Shown: positions 17,971 through 26,599 of the stretch, in pieces
Position numbering within the stretch: the stretch's first letter is position 1
Layout: every line of letters starts with the position of its first letter
Notes under the pieces: generated by a model
What the model was told of the DNA's origin: nothing
What the model saw: the letters and a program-made list of their open reading frames with translations, nothing else
The model's database searches: none
Position numbers and translations under genes: made by a program
Assembly (NCBI RefSeq): GCF_002737755.1
Contig: NZ_PEGH01000003.1
Span: forward strand, 18,082 to 82,081
DNA: 64,000 bases
Origin: Caulobacter sp. BP25
GTDB taxonomy: Bacteria; Pseudomonadota; Alphaproteobacteria; Caulobacterales; Caulobacteraceae
Direction: 5' to 3'

Positions 17971-20649
17971 ATGGCCGACGGCTCCAGCGCCCTGCGAACC
18001 GTCAAGACGACCTGCGCCTATTGTGGCGTCGGATGCGGCGTCGCGGGCGCGGTGGGGGAGGGGCGTTCGGTCTTGATCACCGGCGACGCGGCCCACCCGG
18101 CGAACTTGGGGCGGCTATGCTCCAAGGGTTCAGCCCTCGGCGCCACGGTTGGCCTGGAAGGCCGGCTGCTGGAACCGACGATCCACGGCAAGAGCGTCAG
18201 CTGGAATGAGGCCACGGCGCTGGTGGCGCGGCGCTTCAAGGAGATTATCTCCCGACACGGCCCCGACAGCGTGGCTTTCTACGTCTCGGGCCAGTTGCTG
18301 ACCGAGGACTACTACGCCGCCAACAAGCTGATGAAGGGCTTCATTGGCTCGGGCAATATCGACACCAACAGCCGCCTCTGCATGGCCTCGGCCGTCGCCG
18401 CCCACAAGCAGGCCTTCGGCGCGGACCTCGTGCCCGGTTGCTACGAGGACTTGGACCTGGCGGATCTGGTCGTCTTCAGCGGCCATAACGCCGCCTGGAC
18501 CCATCCCGTTCTCTTCCGCCGTATGGAGCATGCGAGGGCGAGCGGCCAGAAGCATGTGGTGATCGATCCGCGCCGCACTGACACGGCCGAGGGGGCGGAC
18601 CTGCATCTCGCCATCGCCCCGCAGAGCGACGTGCGGCTCTGGAATGGCTTGCTTGCCGACCTCATCCAGCGCGGCGCGATCGACCGCGACTACATCGCCA
18701 ATCACGTGAACGGCTTCGAGCAAGTCACCGCCGCGCTTGCGGAAATCGACCAATCGGCCAGCGCTGTCGCCGCCGACTGCGGCGTCGCGGTCGAGGATCT
18801 GCGGACCTTCTATGACCTGTTCGCCGCAAACGCGCGGACTGTCAGCCTTTTCTCCATGGGCGCCAACCAGTCCGCCCAGGGTGTGGCCAAGGGCCTGGCC
18901 ATTATCAACGCCCACCTCGCCACCGGTCGGATCGGCAAGCCCGGCGCGTGCCCCTTCTCGATCACCGGCCAGCCCAACGCCATGGGCGGGCGCGAGACGG
19001 GCGGCATGGCCAACACCCTGGCCGGCCACATGGACTTTTCGCCCGAGGATCGCGACCGCGTCGCCCGCTTCTGGGGCGCCCCGGACACCGCCCGCGCGCC
19101 GGGGTTGAAGGCCGTCGAGATGTTCGAGGCCGTCAGGAACGGGCGGATCAAGGCGATCTGGGTGATGGCCACCAATCCGGCGGTCAGCCTGCCCGCCAGC
19201 GGCGCGGTCCGCGACGCCTTGGCCGCATGCCCCTTCGTCGTGGTATCGGACTGCGTCGAGACCGACACCACGGCCTTCGCGCACGTCAAGCTGCCGGCCC
19301 TGGCCTGGGGCGAGAAGGACGGCACGGTCACCAATTCCGAGCGCCGCATCTCGCGCCAGCACGCCCTTTTTACGCCTCCAGGCCAAGCCCGCGCCGATTG
19401 GAAGATCATGGCCGACGTCGCCGGCGCCATGGGCTTCGACGGCTTTGGCTGGGCGAGCAGCGCGGCGGTCTTCCGCGAATGGGCGCGCCTCACCGCCTAT
19501 GAAAATGGCGATCGCTTCCTCAATCTCGCGGGCCTGTCGGCGCTGACGCCGGAGGCTTACGACGACCTCTCGCCAATCCAATGGCCCGTGCTGTCGAGTG
19601 GCGAGGGGACACCTCGGCTGTTCGCCGATGGCCGTTTCCAGACGCCGGATGGCCGCGCCCGTATTGTCCCGGTCAAACCGAATGGGCCCGCCGAAGCGAC
19701 CAGCGCGGCCTTCCCGATGTCGCTCAACACCGGCCGCGTCCGCGACCAGTGGCACACTATGACCCGCACGGGGCTGGCGCCGGACCTGTGTCGTCACGCG
19801 CCCGAGCCCTATGTCGAAATCCATCCGGAGGACGCCGAGGCCGTGGGGCTGAAGGACGGCGACTTGGCCAGGGTCGCGACCGCGCGGGCCGAGGCGGTGG
19901 CCGTCGCCAAGGTCAGCGATCGCCAGCGCCGCGGCTCGCTGTTCATGCCTATGCACTGGACGGACGCCTTCGCCCCGTCGGGGCGCGCCAACAGCCTCGT
20001 GGCGCCGAACGTCGATCCGACCTCGGGCCAGCCGGAGTTCAAACACACCCCCGCTCGCGTACGACCGTATCGCGAGACCTGGAAGGGCTTCTTCTTGAGT
20101 CGATCCGCCCTGATGTCCCCGCTGGGGGCGGATCTTGTCTGGCGGCGTATTCCCCAAGACGCCTGCCAGCAGCACGAGTTCGCCGGCCGGGGCGACGCTG
20201 TCGAGCGCGACGCCCTCCGCAAGGCCCTGACCAAGAGGCTGGCCGGCGAACTCGTCACCTATGAGGACGCAGCGACCGGCGCGCGCCGAGAGGCCTGGGT
20301 CGAGGGCGATCAACTGGTCGCCGTTCTTTACATGACGACGACCGGCCGCCTCCCGCCTCGAGACTGGTTGGTCGATCTGTTCCATGTGGATCTGACGGCC
20401 GAAGCGCGCTCGGCCCTGCTGTTCGGGCGTCCGCCCGGCGCGCCGGTCGACAAAGGACCTATGGTCTGCGCCTGTCTGAAGGTCGGCGCCAAGGCCGTCA
20501 CGGCCGCGATCGCCGCGGGCGCGGACACGGCCGACGCCGTCGGCGCAGCGACAGGGGCGGGGACCAATTGCGGATCCTGCCGTCCCGAAATCACGCGCAT
20601 GATCAATGCCTTACCCGTAACACCAAAGGAGCCTGTCCATGCTGGTTGA
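17971..20649 (+). CDS. nasA: NasA/NasC, assimilatory molybdopterin nitrate reductase with C-terminal BFD domain
   Basis: An 892-residue cytoplasmic nitrate reductase. The N-terminal [4Fe-4S] site is C-x2-C-x3-C-x(n)-C (TCAYCGVGC then GRLCSKG). The Mo-bis-MGD domains follow, with typical NTGRVRDQWHTMTRTG and MPMHWTD segments. A C-terminal BFD-like [2Fe-2S] domain (CACLKV and CGSCRPE) acts as an electron entry point. No NADH-dehydrogenase subunit is encoded here, so NirB/NirD or a ferredoxin must feed it. The gene starts three bases after nirD and overlaps cobA by 11 bases. Confidence 0.94.
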   Translation: MADGSSALRTVKTTCAYCGVGCGVAGAVGEGRSVLITGDAAHPANLGRLCSKGSALGATVGLEGRLLEPTIHGKSVSWNEATALVARRFKEIISRHGPDSVAFYVSGQLLTEDYYAANKLMKGFIGSGNIDTNSRLCMASAVAAHKQAFGADLVPGCYEDLDLADLVVFSGHNAAWTHPVLFRRMEHARASGQKHVVIDPRRTDTAEGADLHLAIAPQSDVRLWNGLLADLIQRGAIDRDYIANHVNGFEQVTAALAEIDQSASAVAADCGVAVEDLRTFYDLFAANARTVSLFSMGANQSAQGVAKGLAIINAHLATGRIGKPGACPFSITGQPNAMGGRETGGMANTLAGHMDFSPEDRDRVARFWGAPDTARAPGLKAVEMFEAVRNGRIKAIWVMATNPAVSLPASGAVRDALAACPFVVVSDCVETDTTAFAHVKLPALAWGEKDGTVTNSERRISRQHALFTPPGQARADWKIMADVAGAMGFDGFGWASSAAVFREWARLTAYENGDRFLNLAGLSALTPEAYDDLSPIQWPVLSSGEGTPRLFADGRFQTPDGRARIVPVKPNGPAEATSAAFPMSLNTGRVRDQWHTMTRTGLAPDLCRHAPEPYVEIHPEDAEAVGLKDGDLARVATARAEAVAVAKVSDRQRRGSLFMPMHWTDAFAPSGRANSLVAPNVDPTSGQPEFKHTPARVRPYRETWKGFFLSRSALMSPLGADLVWRRIPQDACQQHEFAGRGDAVERDALRKALTKRLAGELVTYEDAATGARREAWVEGDQLVAVLYMTTTGRLPPRDWLVDLFHVDLTAEARSALLFGRPPGAPVDKGPMVCACLKVGAKAVTAAIAAGADTADAVGAATGAGTNCGSCRPEITRMINALPVTPKEPVHAG

Positions 20650-21409
20650 AAGCAAACTTGGCAAGGTGCTGCTGGTCGGTGCGGGCCCTGGTCCGGTGGA
20701 TCTCATGACGGTCCGCGCCGTGCGCGCGGTAGAGAGCGCGGGGGCCTTGCTCTATGACGCCCTGTGCTCCGAAGAGGCCGTCGCGCTGGCGCCGCCGGGC
20801 TGCGTCCGGATCCAGACTGGCAAGCGCGCCGGCAAGCCCAGCATGAAGCAGGATGAGATCAATCGCCTGATGCTGCGCCTAGCGCGCCGAGGTCTGCAGG
20901 TCGTGCGCCTGAAAGGCGGGGACCCGTCGATCTTCGGCCGCGTCGGAGAGGAGAAGGCGTTCCTCGAACGCTTTGGCGTCGAGACCGAGGTCGTGCCCGG
21001 AGTCACCGCCGCGTGCGCGGCAGCCGCCCAGTTTGGCTTCCCGCTGACTCATCGCGGCGAAGCGCGGCGCGTCGTCTTCACCACGGCGCGCGTCGAGGAT
21101 GGCGCCATGGCTGGCGACTGGCGGATGGGCGGTGATCCGGAAGCGACGGTGGCGGTCTATATGGGCGCCGAAGCCGCGCCGACTCTTGCCCGGGCGCTGA
21201 TAGCCGAAGGACGGGCCGGCAGCACGCCCGTGGCGGCCGTCGAGAACGCTGGCGCGGCGTATGCGCGGCTGACGGAGATGACCCTGGCCGATCTCGGCGC
21301 AGCTCCGCTCCGGACGGGCGGCGGGCCGCTGCTGATCGTCGTGGGCGAGGTCGCCGCGTTAGCGACCGCTCAATCACGCCATCACACCGAACGGCGGGCT
21401 TTCGCATGA
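20639..21409 (+). CDS. cobA: Uroporphyrinogen-III C-methyltransferase (SUMT)
   Basis: The 256-residue enzyme methylates uroporphyrinogen III to precorrin-2, the precursor of siroheme. The SAM-binding GAGPGPVDLMT near the N-terminus, the RLKGGDPSIFGRVGEE segment and the VPGVTAA motif are typical. In this operon its product supplies siroheme for NirB. No dehydrogenase/ferrochelatase (CysG N-domain) is fused or adjacent, so that step is elsewhere. It overlaps the nasA 3' end by 11 bases. Confidence 0.92.
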   Translation: MLVESKLGKVLLVGAGPGPVDLMTVRAVRAVESAGALLYDALCSEEAVALAPPGCVRIQTGKRAGKPSMKQDEINRLMLRLARRGLQVVRLKGGDPSIFGRVGEEKAFLERFGVETEVVPGVTAACAAAAQFGFPLTHRGEARRVVFTTARVEDGAMAGDWRMGGDPEATVAVYMGAEAAPTLARALIAEGRAGSTPVAAVENAGAAYARLTEMTLADLGAAPLRTGGGPLLIVVGEVAALATAQSRHHTERRAFA

Positions 21410-21724
21410 CCAAATCTTCGACACGCGAGCCATCACCTGCCAGGATCGCCAGATCGGCGCTGGGGGACGGCTGGGACGCGTGAGTTTGGCCTCGCCTGGT
21501 TCTGGCTCGGTCTGGCGCTGACATTCCTGCCGATTTCGCTTTATCGCTTGGCGACTGATCACGACCCGCATATCGCCAAGGCTGCAGCCGTCATGATCGG
21601 GCTTTGCGTCCTTCTGAGTTGGCGAGGCCTCAGAGTTTTGAGAGGCAATGACGTCGCGAGTCTGTCCCACGAGAGCCTCGAAGGCTCAGCGCGTCATGCC
21701 GGCCCTCTATGGCTCGGCTCATAA
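21406..21724 (+). pseudogene. Frameshifted small membrane-protein ORF after cobA
   Basis: An ATG overlapping the cobA stop codon (ATGA) opens a 25-codon frame ending at 21483. In the next frame a continuous hydrophobic reading (FGLAWFWLGLALTFLP, then AAAVMIGLCVLLSW) runs to a TAA at 21722. Together they would make a two-helix protein of about 105 residues, interrupted near a run of five G (21462-21466). Either a real frameshift or a sequence error separates them. No family recognised, and coding status is uncertain. Confidence 0.3.
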
Positions 21725-21755
21725 CGAGTGCGTCACGCTAACGAGTGCGTTACGC
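21722..21755. repeat. Tandem 17-base repeat
   Basis: TAACGAGTGCGTCACGC (21722-21738) is followed at once by TAACGAGTGCGTTACGC (21739-21755), one mismatch. It lies between the end of the nitrate locus and the convergent AraC gene. It has no obvious role. Confidence 0.6.
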
Positions 21756-21838
21756 GCCTAGTGACCCCAGAATCCAAAGTGCACCGCTTGTTGAGTCAGG
21801 GACAAAAACCGACAACAGGAGCGGCTAACATTAATCGT

Positions 21839-22894
21839 CTAAGATATATTATCGGAAAAATGTGTATGCAGCGCATCAGCGCGCGCGGCTTGCCTTGGAG
21901 AAACACCGAAGGCGCGGCGGTAAAGTCGCGCGAAGTGACTGAGATTGACATAGCCGACCTGCAGCGCCGCCTCGGTGACGCTGACGCCTTGCTCGATCAG
22001 GAGCGTTCGGGCGGCCTGCAGCCGCTGGTCTTGCAGGTAGCCGATCACGCCAACGCCAAAAAGTTGGCGGAACCCCTGTTTCAGCGTCTTCTCGCCAAGA
22101 CCAATGCGGCGCGCCAGGACGGCGATGGTCCAGGGATGGACGAGATCGGCCCGCAGCAGCGCGGCGGCCTGCTCGACCTGACGTCGACGGCGCGCATCCA
22201 ACCCTTCCTGGCGGACCGCCTCCCGCGACGCGATCATTTCCATCGAGAGCGTCAGGAACTCCAGAGCGCGGGCATCCAGCAGCAAATCATCGACATGATC
22301 GCCGCGAGCAATAGCATGCAACTGCTCGCCAACTTGGGCCAGGGCCGGCGTCACCGGAGCGGCGGCGACCCATATCCCGGGCCTGGACATGCAGTGGCGC
22401 GGATGCCGGGCGTCTAGCGCCATCAGGTCCTCAAGCCGCCCGAGACGGGCCAGGAAGGCGTGTGAGATCCGCAGCTCAACGAGTCGATAGCGGGCCCCGC
22501 CGGGCGCAGTCGAGCGGCCCTTCAACGTCCGCGTCGAGAAACTGGCGTACCAGGTCATGGGGCCATAGCCGACACTGAGGTCCGGGCCGTCGGCGTCTCC
22601 GAGGATGACGCCCTCCCCCCGCCCTTCGAACATCAAGGTCAAGGCCAGGCAAGGTTCGGACTTTATTTCCTGGGCGCTGGCCTCCAGCACCTCGACATCA
22701 TGCGCCAGCACGTCCAACCCCTCACGGGCGGCGAAGCGTCGGCTAAAGCCGGCGACCGGAATCCGCTCCGCGAAGTACTGCGCTGCGGGCATGCCCACGC
22801 ATGCGGCAAGATTCCGAGCCGCGTATTGAGCAAGGCGCCGCTCGCGAAGCTGAAAACGGCGGGGCAAAGCCGGTTTGGCGGCATCAGTGAGCAT
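21839..22894 (-). CDS. AraC-family transcriptional regulator (PchR-like)
   Basis: A 351-residue regulator with two C-terminal helix-turn-helix motifs. The last 100 residues carry IAVLARRIGLGEKTLKQGF and the family signature VTEAALQVGYVNLSHFARLYRRAFGVSPRQ. Architecture and length match PchR-type activators, which respond to ferric siderophores and control the adjacent TonB receptor. It is divergent from the receptor gene at 23052, sharing a 157-bp promoter region with a Fur-like palindrome. Ligand unknown. Confidence 0.88.
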   Translation of the reverse strand: MLTDAAKPALPRRFQLRERRLAQYAARNLAACVGMPAAQYFAERIPVAGFSRRFAAREGLDVLAHDVEVLEASAQEIKSEPCLALTLMFEGRGEGVILGDADGPDLSVGYGPMTWYASFSTRTLKGRSTAPGGARYRLVELRISHAFLARLGRLEDLMALDARHPRHCMSRPGIWVAAAPVTPALAQVGEQLHAIARGDHVDDLLLDARALEFLTLSMEMIASREAVRQEGLDARRRRQVEQAAALLRADLVHPWTIAVLARRIGLGEKTLKQGFRQLFGVGVIGYLQDQRLQAARTLLIEQGVSVTEAALQVGYVNLSHFARLYRRAFGVSPRQAARADALHTHFSDNIS

Positions 22895-22906
22895 GAGCGA
22901 TCTTAA

Positions 22907-22923
22907 TTGCGAATAGTTCTCAA
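22907..22923. promoter_or_regulatory. Fur-like palindrome between the AraC gene and the TonB receptor
   Basis: TTGCGAATAGTTCTCAA is an inverted repeat TTGCGAA-N3-TTCTCAA with one mismatch. Size and sequence are similar to alphaproteobacterial Fur boxes. It lies 13 bp upstream of the AraC start and about 130 bp upstream of the receptor. Iron-regulated expression of both genes is inferred. Confidence 0.5.
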
Positions 22924-23051
22924 AGTCAATTATTCCCCGATCGCGGCTATCGGCGCCCCGATCCTGTTAGCCCCCTCTCGACGTCAGGCTTAAGCGCGGC
23001 CTCACGAGAAAGGCGCGCTGTCGGAGCGACGCCGGTCACCAGGAATTCGAT

Positions 23052-25040
23052 ATGACGTCGATCAAGCTCTGGCTGCTGAGCGCCAGCCTTTTGACGGGCC
23101 TTGGCGCGCAGGCCCATGCGGAAGCCACCGCCGGCTTCCAGTCCGAGGCGTTGATCGTCACCGCCAGCAAGCGAGCCCAGAGCCTTGAGTCGCTGAACGG
23201 CCAGGCCGTGGTGATACGCGGTGACGACATCGGCTTGTCTCGGGCGACGTCGGTCGATCAGCTGGGCGGGGTGATTGGCGACCTGACCGTTCGCCAGCGG
23301 GCCAGCAAGACCTATCTGAGCCTGACCTTGCGCGGCCAGTCGTCGGTCGACTTCTACAATCCGACGGTCCAGATTTATCTGGATGGCGTCCCTCAGGATC
23401 AGGCGACGTTCGGCCAAGCCCTGCCGCTAAATCTGCAGCAGGTCGAGGTCCTGTACGGCCCGCAGAGCACGCTCTATGGCCGTGGCGCGATGGGCGGGGT
23501 CATCAGCCTGGTCTCCAGCCCGCCGGACGGTCATACCGTCATTGCTCAGGGCGAGGTCGCCTCGCGTCTTCGCGCCGGATCGGCCCTGGCCAGCGTCGCC
23601 CTGGGCGGGTCGACGTTCCTGGAGCTCTCGGCCGGCTATCGCCAAGAGGATGGCGAATATCGTAGCCCGACGGACGGCTCGCGCCTGGGCGACAGCCGAA
23701 GCGTCAATGGCCGCGCCCGCCTACGCTTCGCCCCCGAGGGCGGCCCCGTCAGCGCACTGCTGACCCTTTCGCGCATGGATGTCCGCTCGACCGAGGAGCA
23801 GTACGTCCTGGCCTCCGATCTGCCGACCCGCACCGTTTATCCGGCCGACAGCCGTCATCGGCTGACCCATGACCTGGCCAGCCTTCGCCTAGATGCGGAC
23901 CTGGGGCGGGCCAAGCTGACCTCGGTCACCGCTTACCAGGATCGCGACTATCAACGCACTGTGCTCAGCACCTTGAGTCCCGAAACCCAGAAGACTTTCA
24001 CCCAGGAACTGCGCCTCAGCGATGAGGCGGCGATCGGTGGCGCGCTGTCCTATGTGGCGGGCCTGGCCTTCGAGCACACCGACTTCACCTTCGCCCGCCC
24101 CCAATACGCTCAGAGCGCGGCCCAGACGCTGAAGACCTACGCCGCGTTCGGCGAGGCGACCTACAAGCTGTCCGACCGCCTGGACGTTACGGGCGGCCTG
24201 CGCCTGGACCAGCACAGCGTGGAGGCCACCGCCGGTCAGGGCTCGCTGATCCTGGAAAGTGACAAGGACTTCCACAGCGTCTCGCCTAAACTGGCGGTTG
24301 GCTATCAGGTTCGCGAGGACACGCGGCTCTACGCCCAGGCCAGCAGCGGCTACAAGGCCGGCGGCTTCAGCCGGTTCGTCACGCCCGCGACGGTAGGCTT
24401 TTCCTACAAGCCCGAAAAGCTATGGAATCTGGAAGCGGGCCTGCGCGCCCGTCGGCTGGAAGACCGACTGCGCTTTACCGCCGCAGCCTATTTCACGCGT
24501 AGCGACGACTATCAGTACTATGTCGGCTTCGCCCCCAGTCAGTACCTGAGCAACGTGGGCAAGGTGGAGTCCAGGGGCGCCGAGGCGCGGCTGGACTGGG
24601 ACGTCGACGCCGCCTGGCGGATCGAGACGCGGGTCGCCTACAACAAGGCCAAGTTCACCGACTATCATAACCCGACCAATCCGACCGCCAACCTGACGGG
24701 CAATATCCTGCCCTATGCGCCAAGCTGGACAGGACGGGCGGCCGTCACGCGGCGCGTGGCCCTGCCCGGCGCGCTCGGCGGGCTAGAGGCGCAGGTCGGC
24801 GTGAGCTATTCGGGCCGTTACTGGTTCGAGGAAACCAACACTCTTGGCCAGGCCGCCTTCGCGCTCTACGACGCGCGCCTCTCTTGGCGGCCGACGGACC
24901 GCTGGAGCCTCGACCTCTACGGCGAGAATCTGGGCGACAAGCTCTACGCGCCCTACGGCGTGGCCTTCGCCCCGGGGGTCAATGTCTATCAGGCGGGCCC
25001 AGGCCGCCAGGTCGGCCTTCGCGTCCGCGCGTCCTATTGA
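23052..25040 (+). CDS. TonB-dependent receptor, siderophore type
   Basis: The 662-residue outer-membrane receptor has a signal peptide (cleavage after AHA, near residue 20) and a TonB-box-like EALIVTASKR. The plug domain includes DQLGGVIGDLTVRQRA and VLYGPQSTLYGRGAMGG. The 22-strand barrel ends in an aromatic strand (VGLRVRASY). The plug resembles FyuA/pesticin-type ferric siderophore receptors. It is first in an operon with a PepSY membrane protein and a small membrane protein, a layout typical for siderophore iron import and reduction. The siderophore cannot be read from sequence. Confidence 0.88.
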   Translation: MTSIKLWLLSASLLTGLGAQAHAEATAGFQSEALIVTASKRAQSLESLNGQAVVIRGDDIGLSRATSVDQLGGVIGDLTVRQRASKTYLSLTLRGQSSVDFYNPTVQIYLDGVPQDQATFGQALPLNLQQVEVLYGPQSTLYGRGAMGGVISLVSSPPDGHTVIAQGEVASRLRAGSALASVALGGSTFLELSAGYRQEDGEYRSPTDGSRLGDSRSVNGRARLRFAPEGGPVSALLTLSRMDVRSTEEQYVLASDLPTRTVYPADSRHRLTHDLASLRLDADLGRAKLTSVTAYQDRDYQRTVLSTLSPETQKTFTQELRLSDEAAIGGALSYVAGLAFEHTDFTFARPQYAQSAAQTLKTYAAFGEATYKLSDRLDVTGGLRLDQHSVEATAGQGSLILESDKDFHSVSPKLAVGYQVREDTRLYAQASSGYKAGGFSRFVTPATVGFSYKPEKLWNLEAGLRARRLEDRLRFTAAAYFTRSDDYQYYVGFAPSQYLSNVGKVESRGAEARLDWDVDAAWRIETRVAYNKAKFTDYHNPTNPTANLTGNILPYAPSWTGRAAVTRRVALPGALGGLEAQVGVSYSGRYWFEETNTLGQAAFALYDARLSWRPTDRWSLDLYGENLGDKLYAPYGVAFAPGVNVYQAGPGRQVGLRVRASY

Positions 25041-25048
25041 GGCTGATC

Positions 25049-26143
25049 ATGCGTTTCTGGATCTGGGCGCACAAGTGGTCGAGCCTCATCTGCACCGCCT
25101 TCCTGCTGGTGCTCTGCGTAACCGGCCTGCCCTTGATCTTCCGGGGCGAGATCGACCACGCCTTGGGATATGGCGCGGGTGGTCAAGCCGAGGCTAGGCC
25201 GGCGCCGCTGGCGGCGATCGAGGCGGCCGCTCGAATCTCTCGCCCCCTTGGCAAAATCCACTTCCTGGTATGGGAGCCCGACAAGCCCGGCGTGATCACT
25301 CTGTCGATCGCGCCGCCGGGCGCTAAATCCTTCTTTGACAATGAGAACGTGCTGATCGACGCCGCCACGGCCAGCCCGCCATCGGGGGGAGATCGCGCCA
25401 GCCCCACCCAGTGGCTGATCGATCTGCACGGGACACTACTGCTCGGACCGATGGGGCCATTGGTGCTGGGCGTTCCAGCCGTCCTGTTCATCGTGGCCCT
25501 GGTCTCGGGGATCGTCATCTACGGTCCCTTCGCGCGCAAGGCCGGCTTCGCTCAAGTCCGCGTCGGCAGGACGAAGCGCACGGCATGGCTGGACCTGCAC
25601 AACATGCTGGGCGCGGTCATCATGGCCTGGATGCTGGTAGTCGGCGCCACCGGCCTCATCAATACCTGGGGCGCCTCGATCATCCAGTTCTGGCAGATGA
25701 GCGAGCTTTCGACCTACGCCCAGCGCGGATCACCGCCGACAGGCAAGACGGCGTCGATAGACGCGATCGTCGCCGCGGGGCGCGCCCGCTTTCCCGACTA
25801 CCAGCCCTACTTCGTCGCCTATCCGGGCTCGCTGATGGCTGGCGACCGGTTCCACGCCGTGTATCTGCGGGGGCCCGATGGACTGAAAGAGCACATCTTC
25901 CAGCCGGTCCTGGTCGACAGCGTCACCGCCCGCGTGATCGGCGCGCCTCGGCCGCCCTGGTATATTTCCGCCCTGGCCCTCTCCCAGCCGCTGCACTTTG
26001 GCGACTACGGCGGCGCGCCACTGAAGGTTATGTGGACGCTGCTGGATCTGGTGACCATCGCCGTGCTGATCAGTGGTCTGAAGTTGACCTTTTCCAAGGG
26101 CGGCAGGCGCCCGCGCAACATCAGCCCGGAGGTCCCCGCATGA
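25049..26143 (+). CDS. PepSY-domain inner-membrane protein (putative siderophore-iron reductase)
   Basis: A 364-residue PepSY_TM protein. The first helix (about residues 10-30, SLICTAFLLVLCVTGLPLIF) carries the typical HKWSSL lead-in. A periplasmic PepSY-like domain follows, then two central helices (PLVLGVPAVLFIVALVSGIVI and NMLGAVIMAWMLVVGATGL). The conserved histidines in DLHGTLL and DLHNML may bind heme. A last helix ends the protein. Relatives are thought to reduce ferric siderophores at the inner membrane. The start at 25049 is 8 bp after the receptor stop. The longer upstream frame lies in the receptor and is rejected. Confidence 0.82.
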   Translation: MRFWIWAHKWSSLICTAFLLVLCVTGLPLIFRGEIDHALGYGAGGQAEARPAPLAAIEAAARISRPLGKIHFLVWEPDKPGVITLSIAPPGAKSFFDNENVLIDAATASPPSGGDRASPTQWLIDLHGTLLLGPMGPLVLGVPAVLFIVALVSGIVIYGPFARKAGFAQVRVGRTKRTAWLDLHNMLGAVIMAWMLVVGATGLINTWGASIIQFWQMSELSTYAQRGSPPTGKTASIDAIVAAGRARFPDYQPYFVAYPGSLMAGDRFHAVYLRGPDGLKEHIFQPVLVDSVTARVIGAPRPPWYISALALSQPLHFGDYGGAPLKVMWTLLDLVTIAVLISGLKLTFSKGGRRPRNISPEVPA

Positions 26144-26361
26144 AAAAGTCTCTCTTGCTGGCCGCCTTGCTGGCGGTCGCCATGCTCGCCGGACTTATCC
26201 TGGCGCTGCTTGGCGACGGAGCATGGGATGTCGTCGCCTATGTCCTGATCGCTCCAGCTCTGATTCTTGTCGCCCAGGTCTCGGCGAGGGCGATGCATGG
26301 CATGCGCGCTGCCACCACTCTCGAACAATCCCAACCAAGGCAATCGGCGAAGGAGACCTGA
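26140..26361 (+). CDS. 73-residue two-helix membrane protein of the receptor-PepSY operon
   Basis: The ATG overlaps the PepSY gene stop codon (ATGA), so translation is coupled. The protein is two hydrophobic helices (LLAALLAVAMLAGLILALLG and VAYVLIAPALILVAQV) and a short polar tail. I do not recognise a named family. Its fixed position suggests a small partner of the PepSY protein in iron uptake. Confidence 0.65.
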   Translation: MKKSLLLAALLAVAMLAGLILALLGDGAWDVVAYVLIAPALILVAQVSARAMHGMRAATTLEQSQPRQSAKET

Positions 26362-26551
26362 CACCCCAAGCCGAACCCCGTTGGCTCTAGCCAGAATGTG
26401 CGTAAACAGGCGGCCAGAACGCGAACCGTCTCCGTTCGGTCAATCGTGACGTCGCGCTACAGATACGCCAATTGCTGCCGTGGCCAAGTCTCCAGGAAGG
26501 CGCGGACCGCCCAATCAACGGCGATGCGTGCGAGATCTCGGGAGACTGGCA

Positions 26552-26580
26552 GACCTCGCCGCCGAAAGGTCGGCGAGGTC
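26552..26580. terminator. Strong hairpin between convergent genes
   Basis: GACCTCGCCG and CGGCGAGGTC form a perfect 10-bp stem with a nine-base loop, 20 bp past the stop of the minus-strand receptor and 190 bp past the plus-strand small membrane gene. No long T run follows on either strand, so termination efficiency is uncertain. Stem strength and place make a bidirectional terminator likely. Confidence 0.5.
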
Positions 26581-26599
26581 ATTTCCAGGAACGCCGCTA

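Noticed and set aside
18130..20385. A 751-codon open frame antisense to nasA
   Set aside because: Arises from GC-rich third-position bias; the translation is arginine/glycine/histidine rich without any domain, while the plus strand encodes a clear molybdoenzyme.
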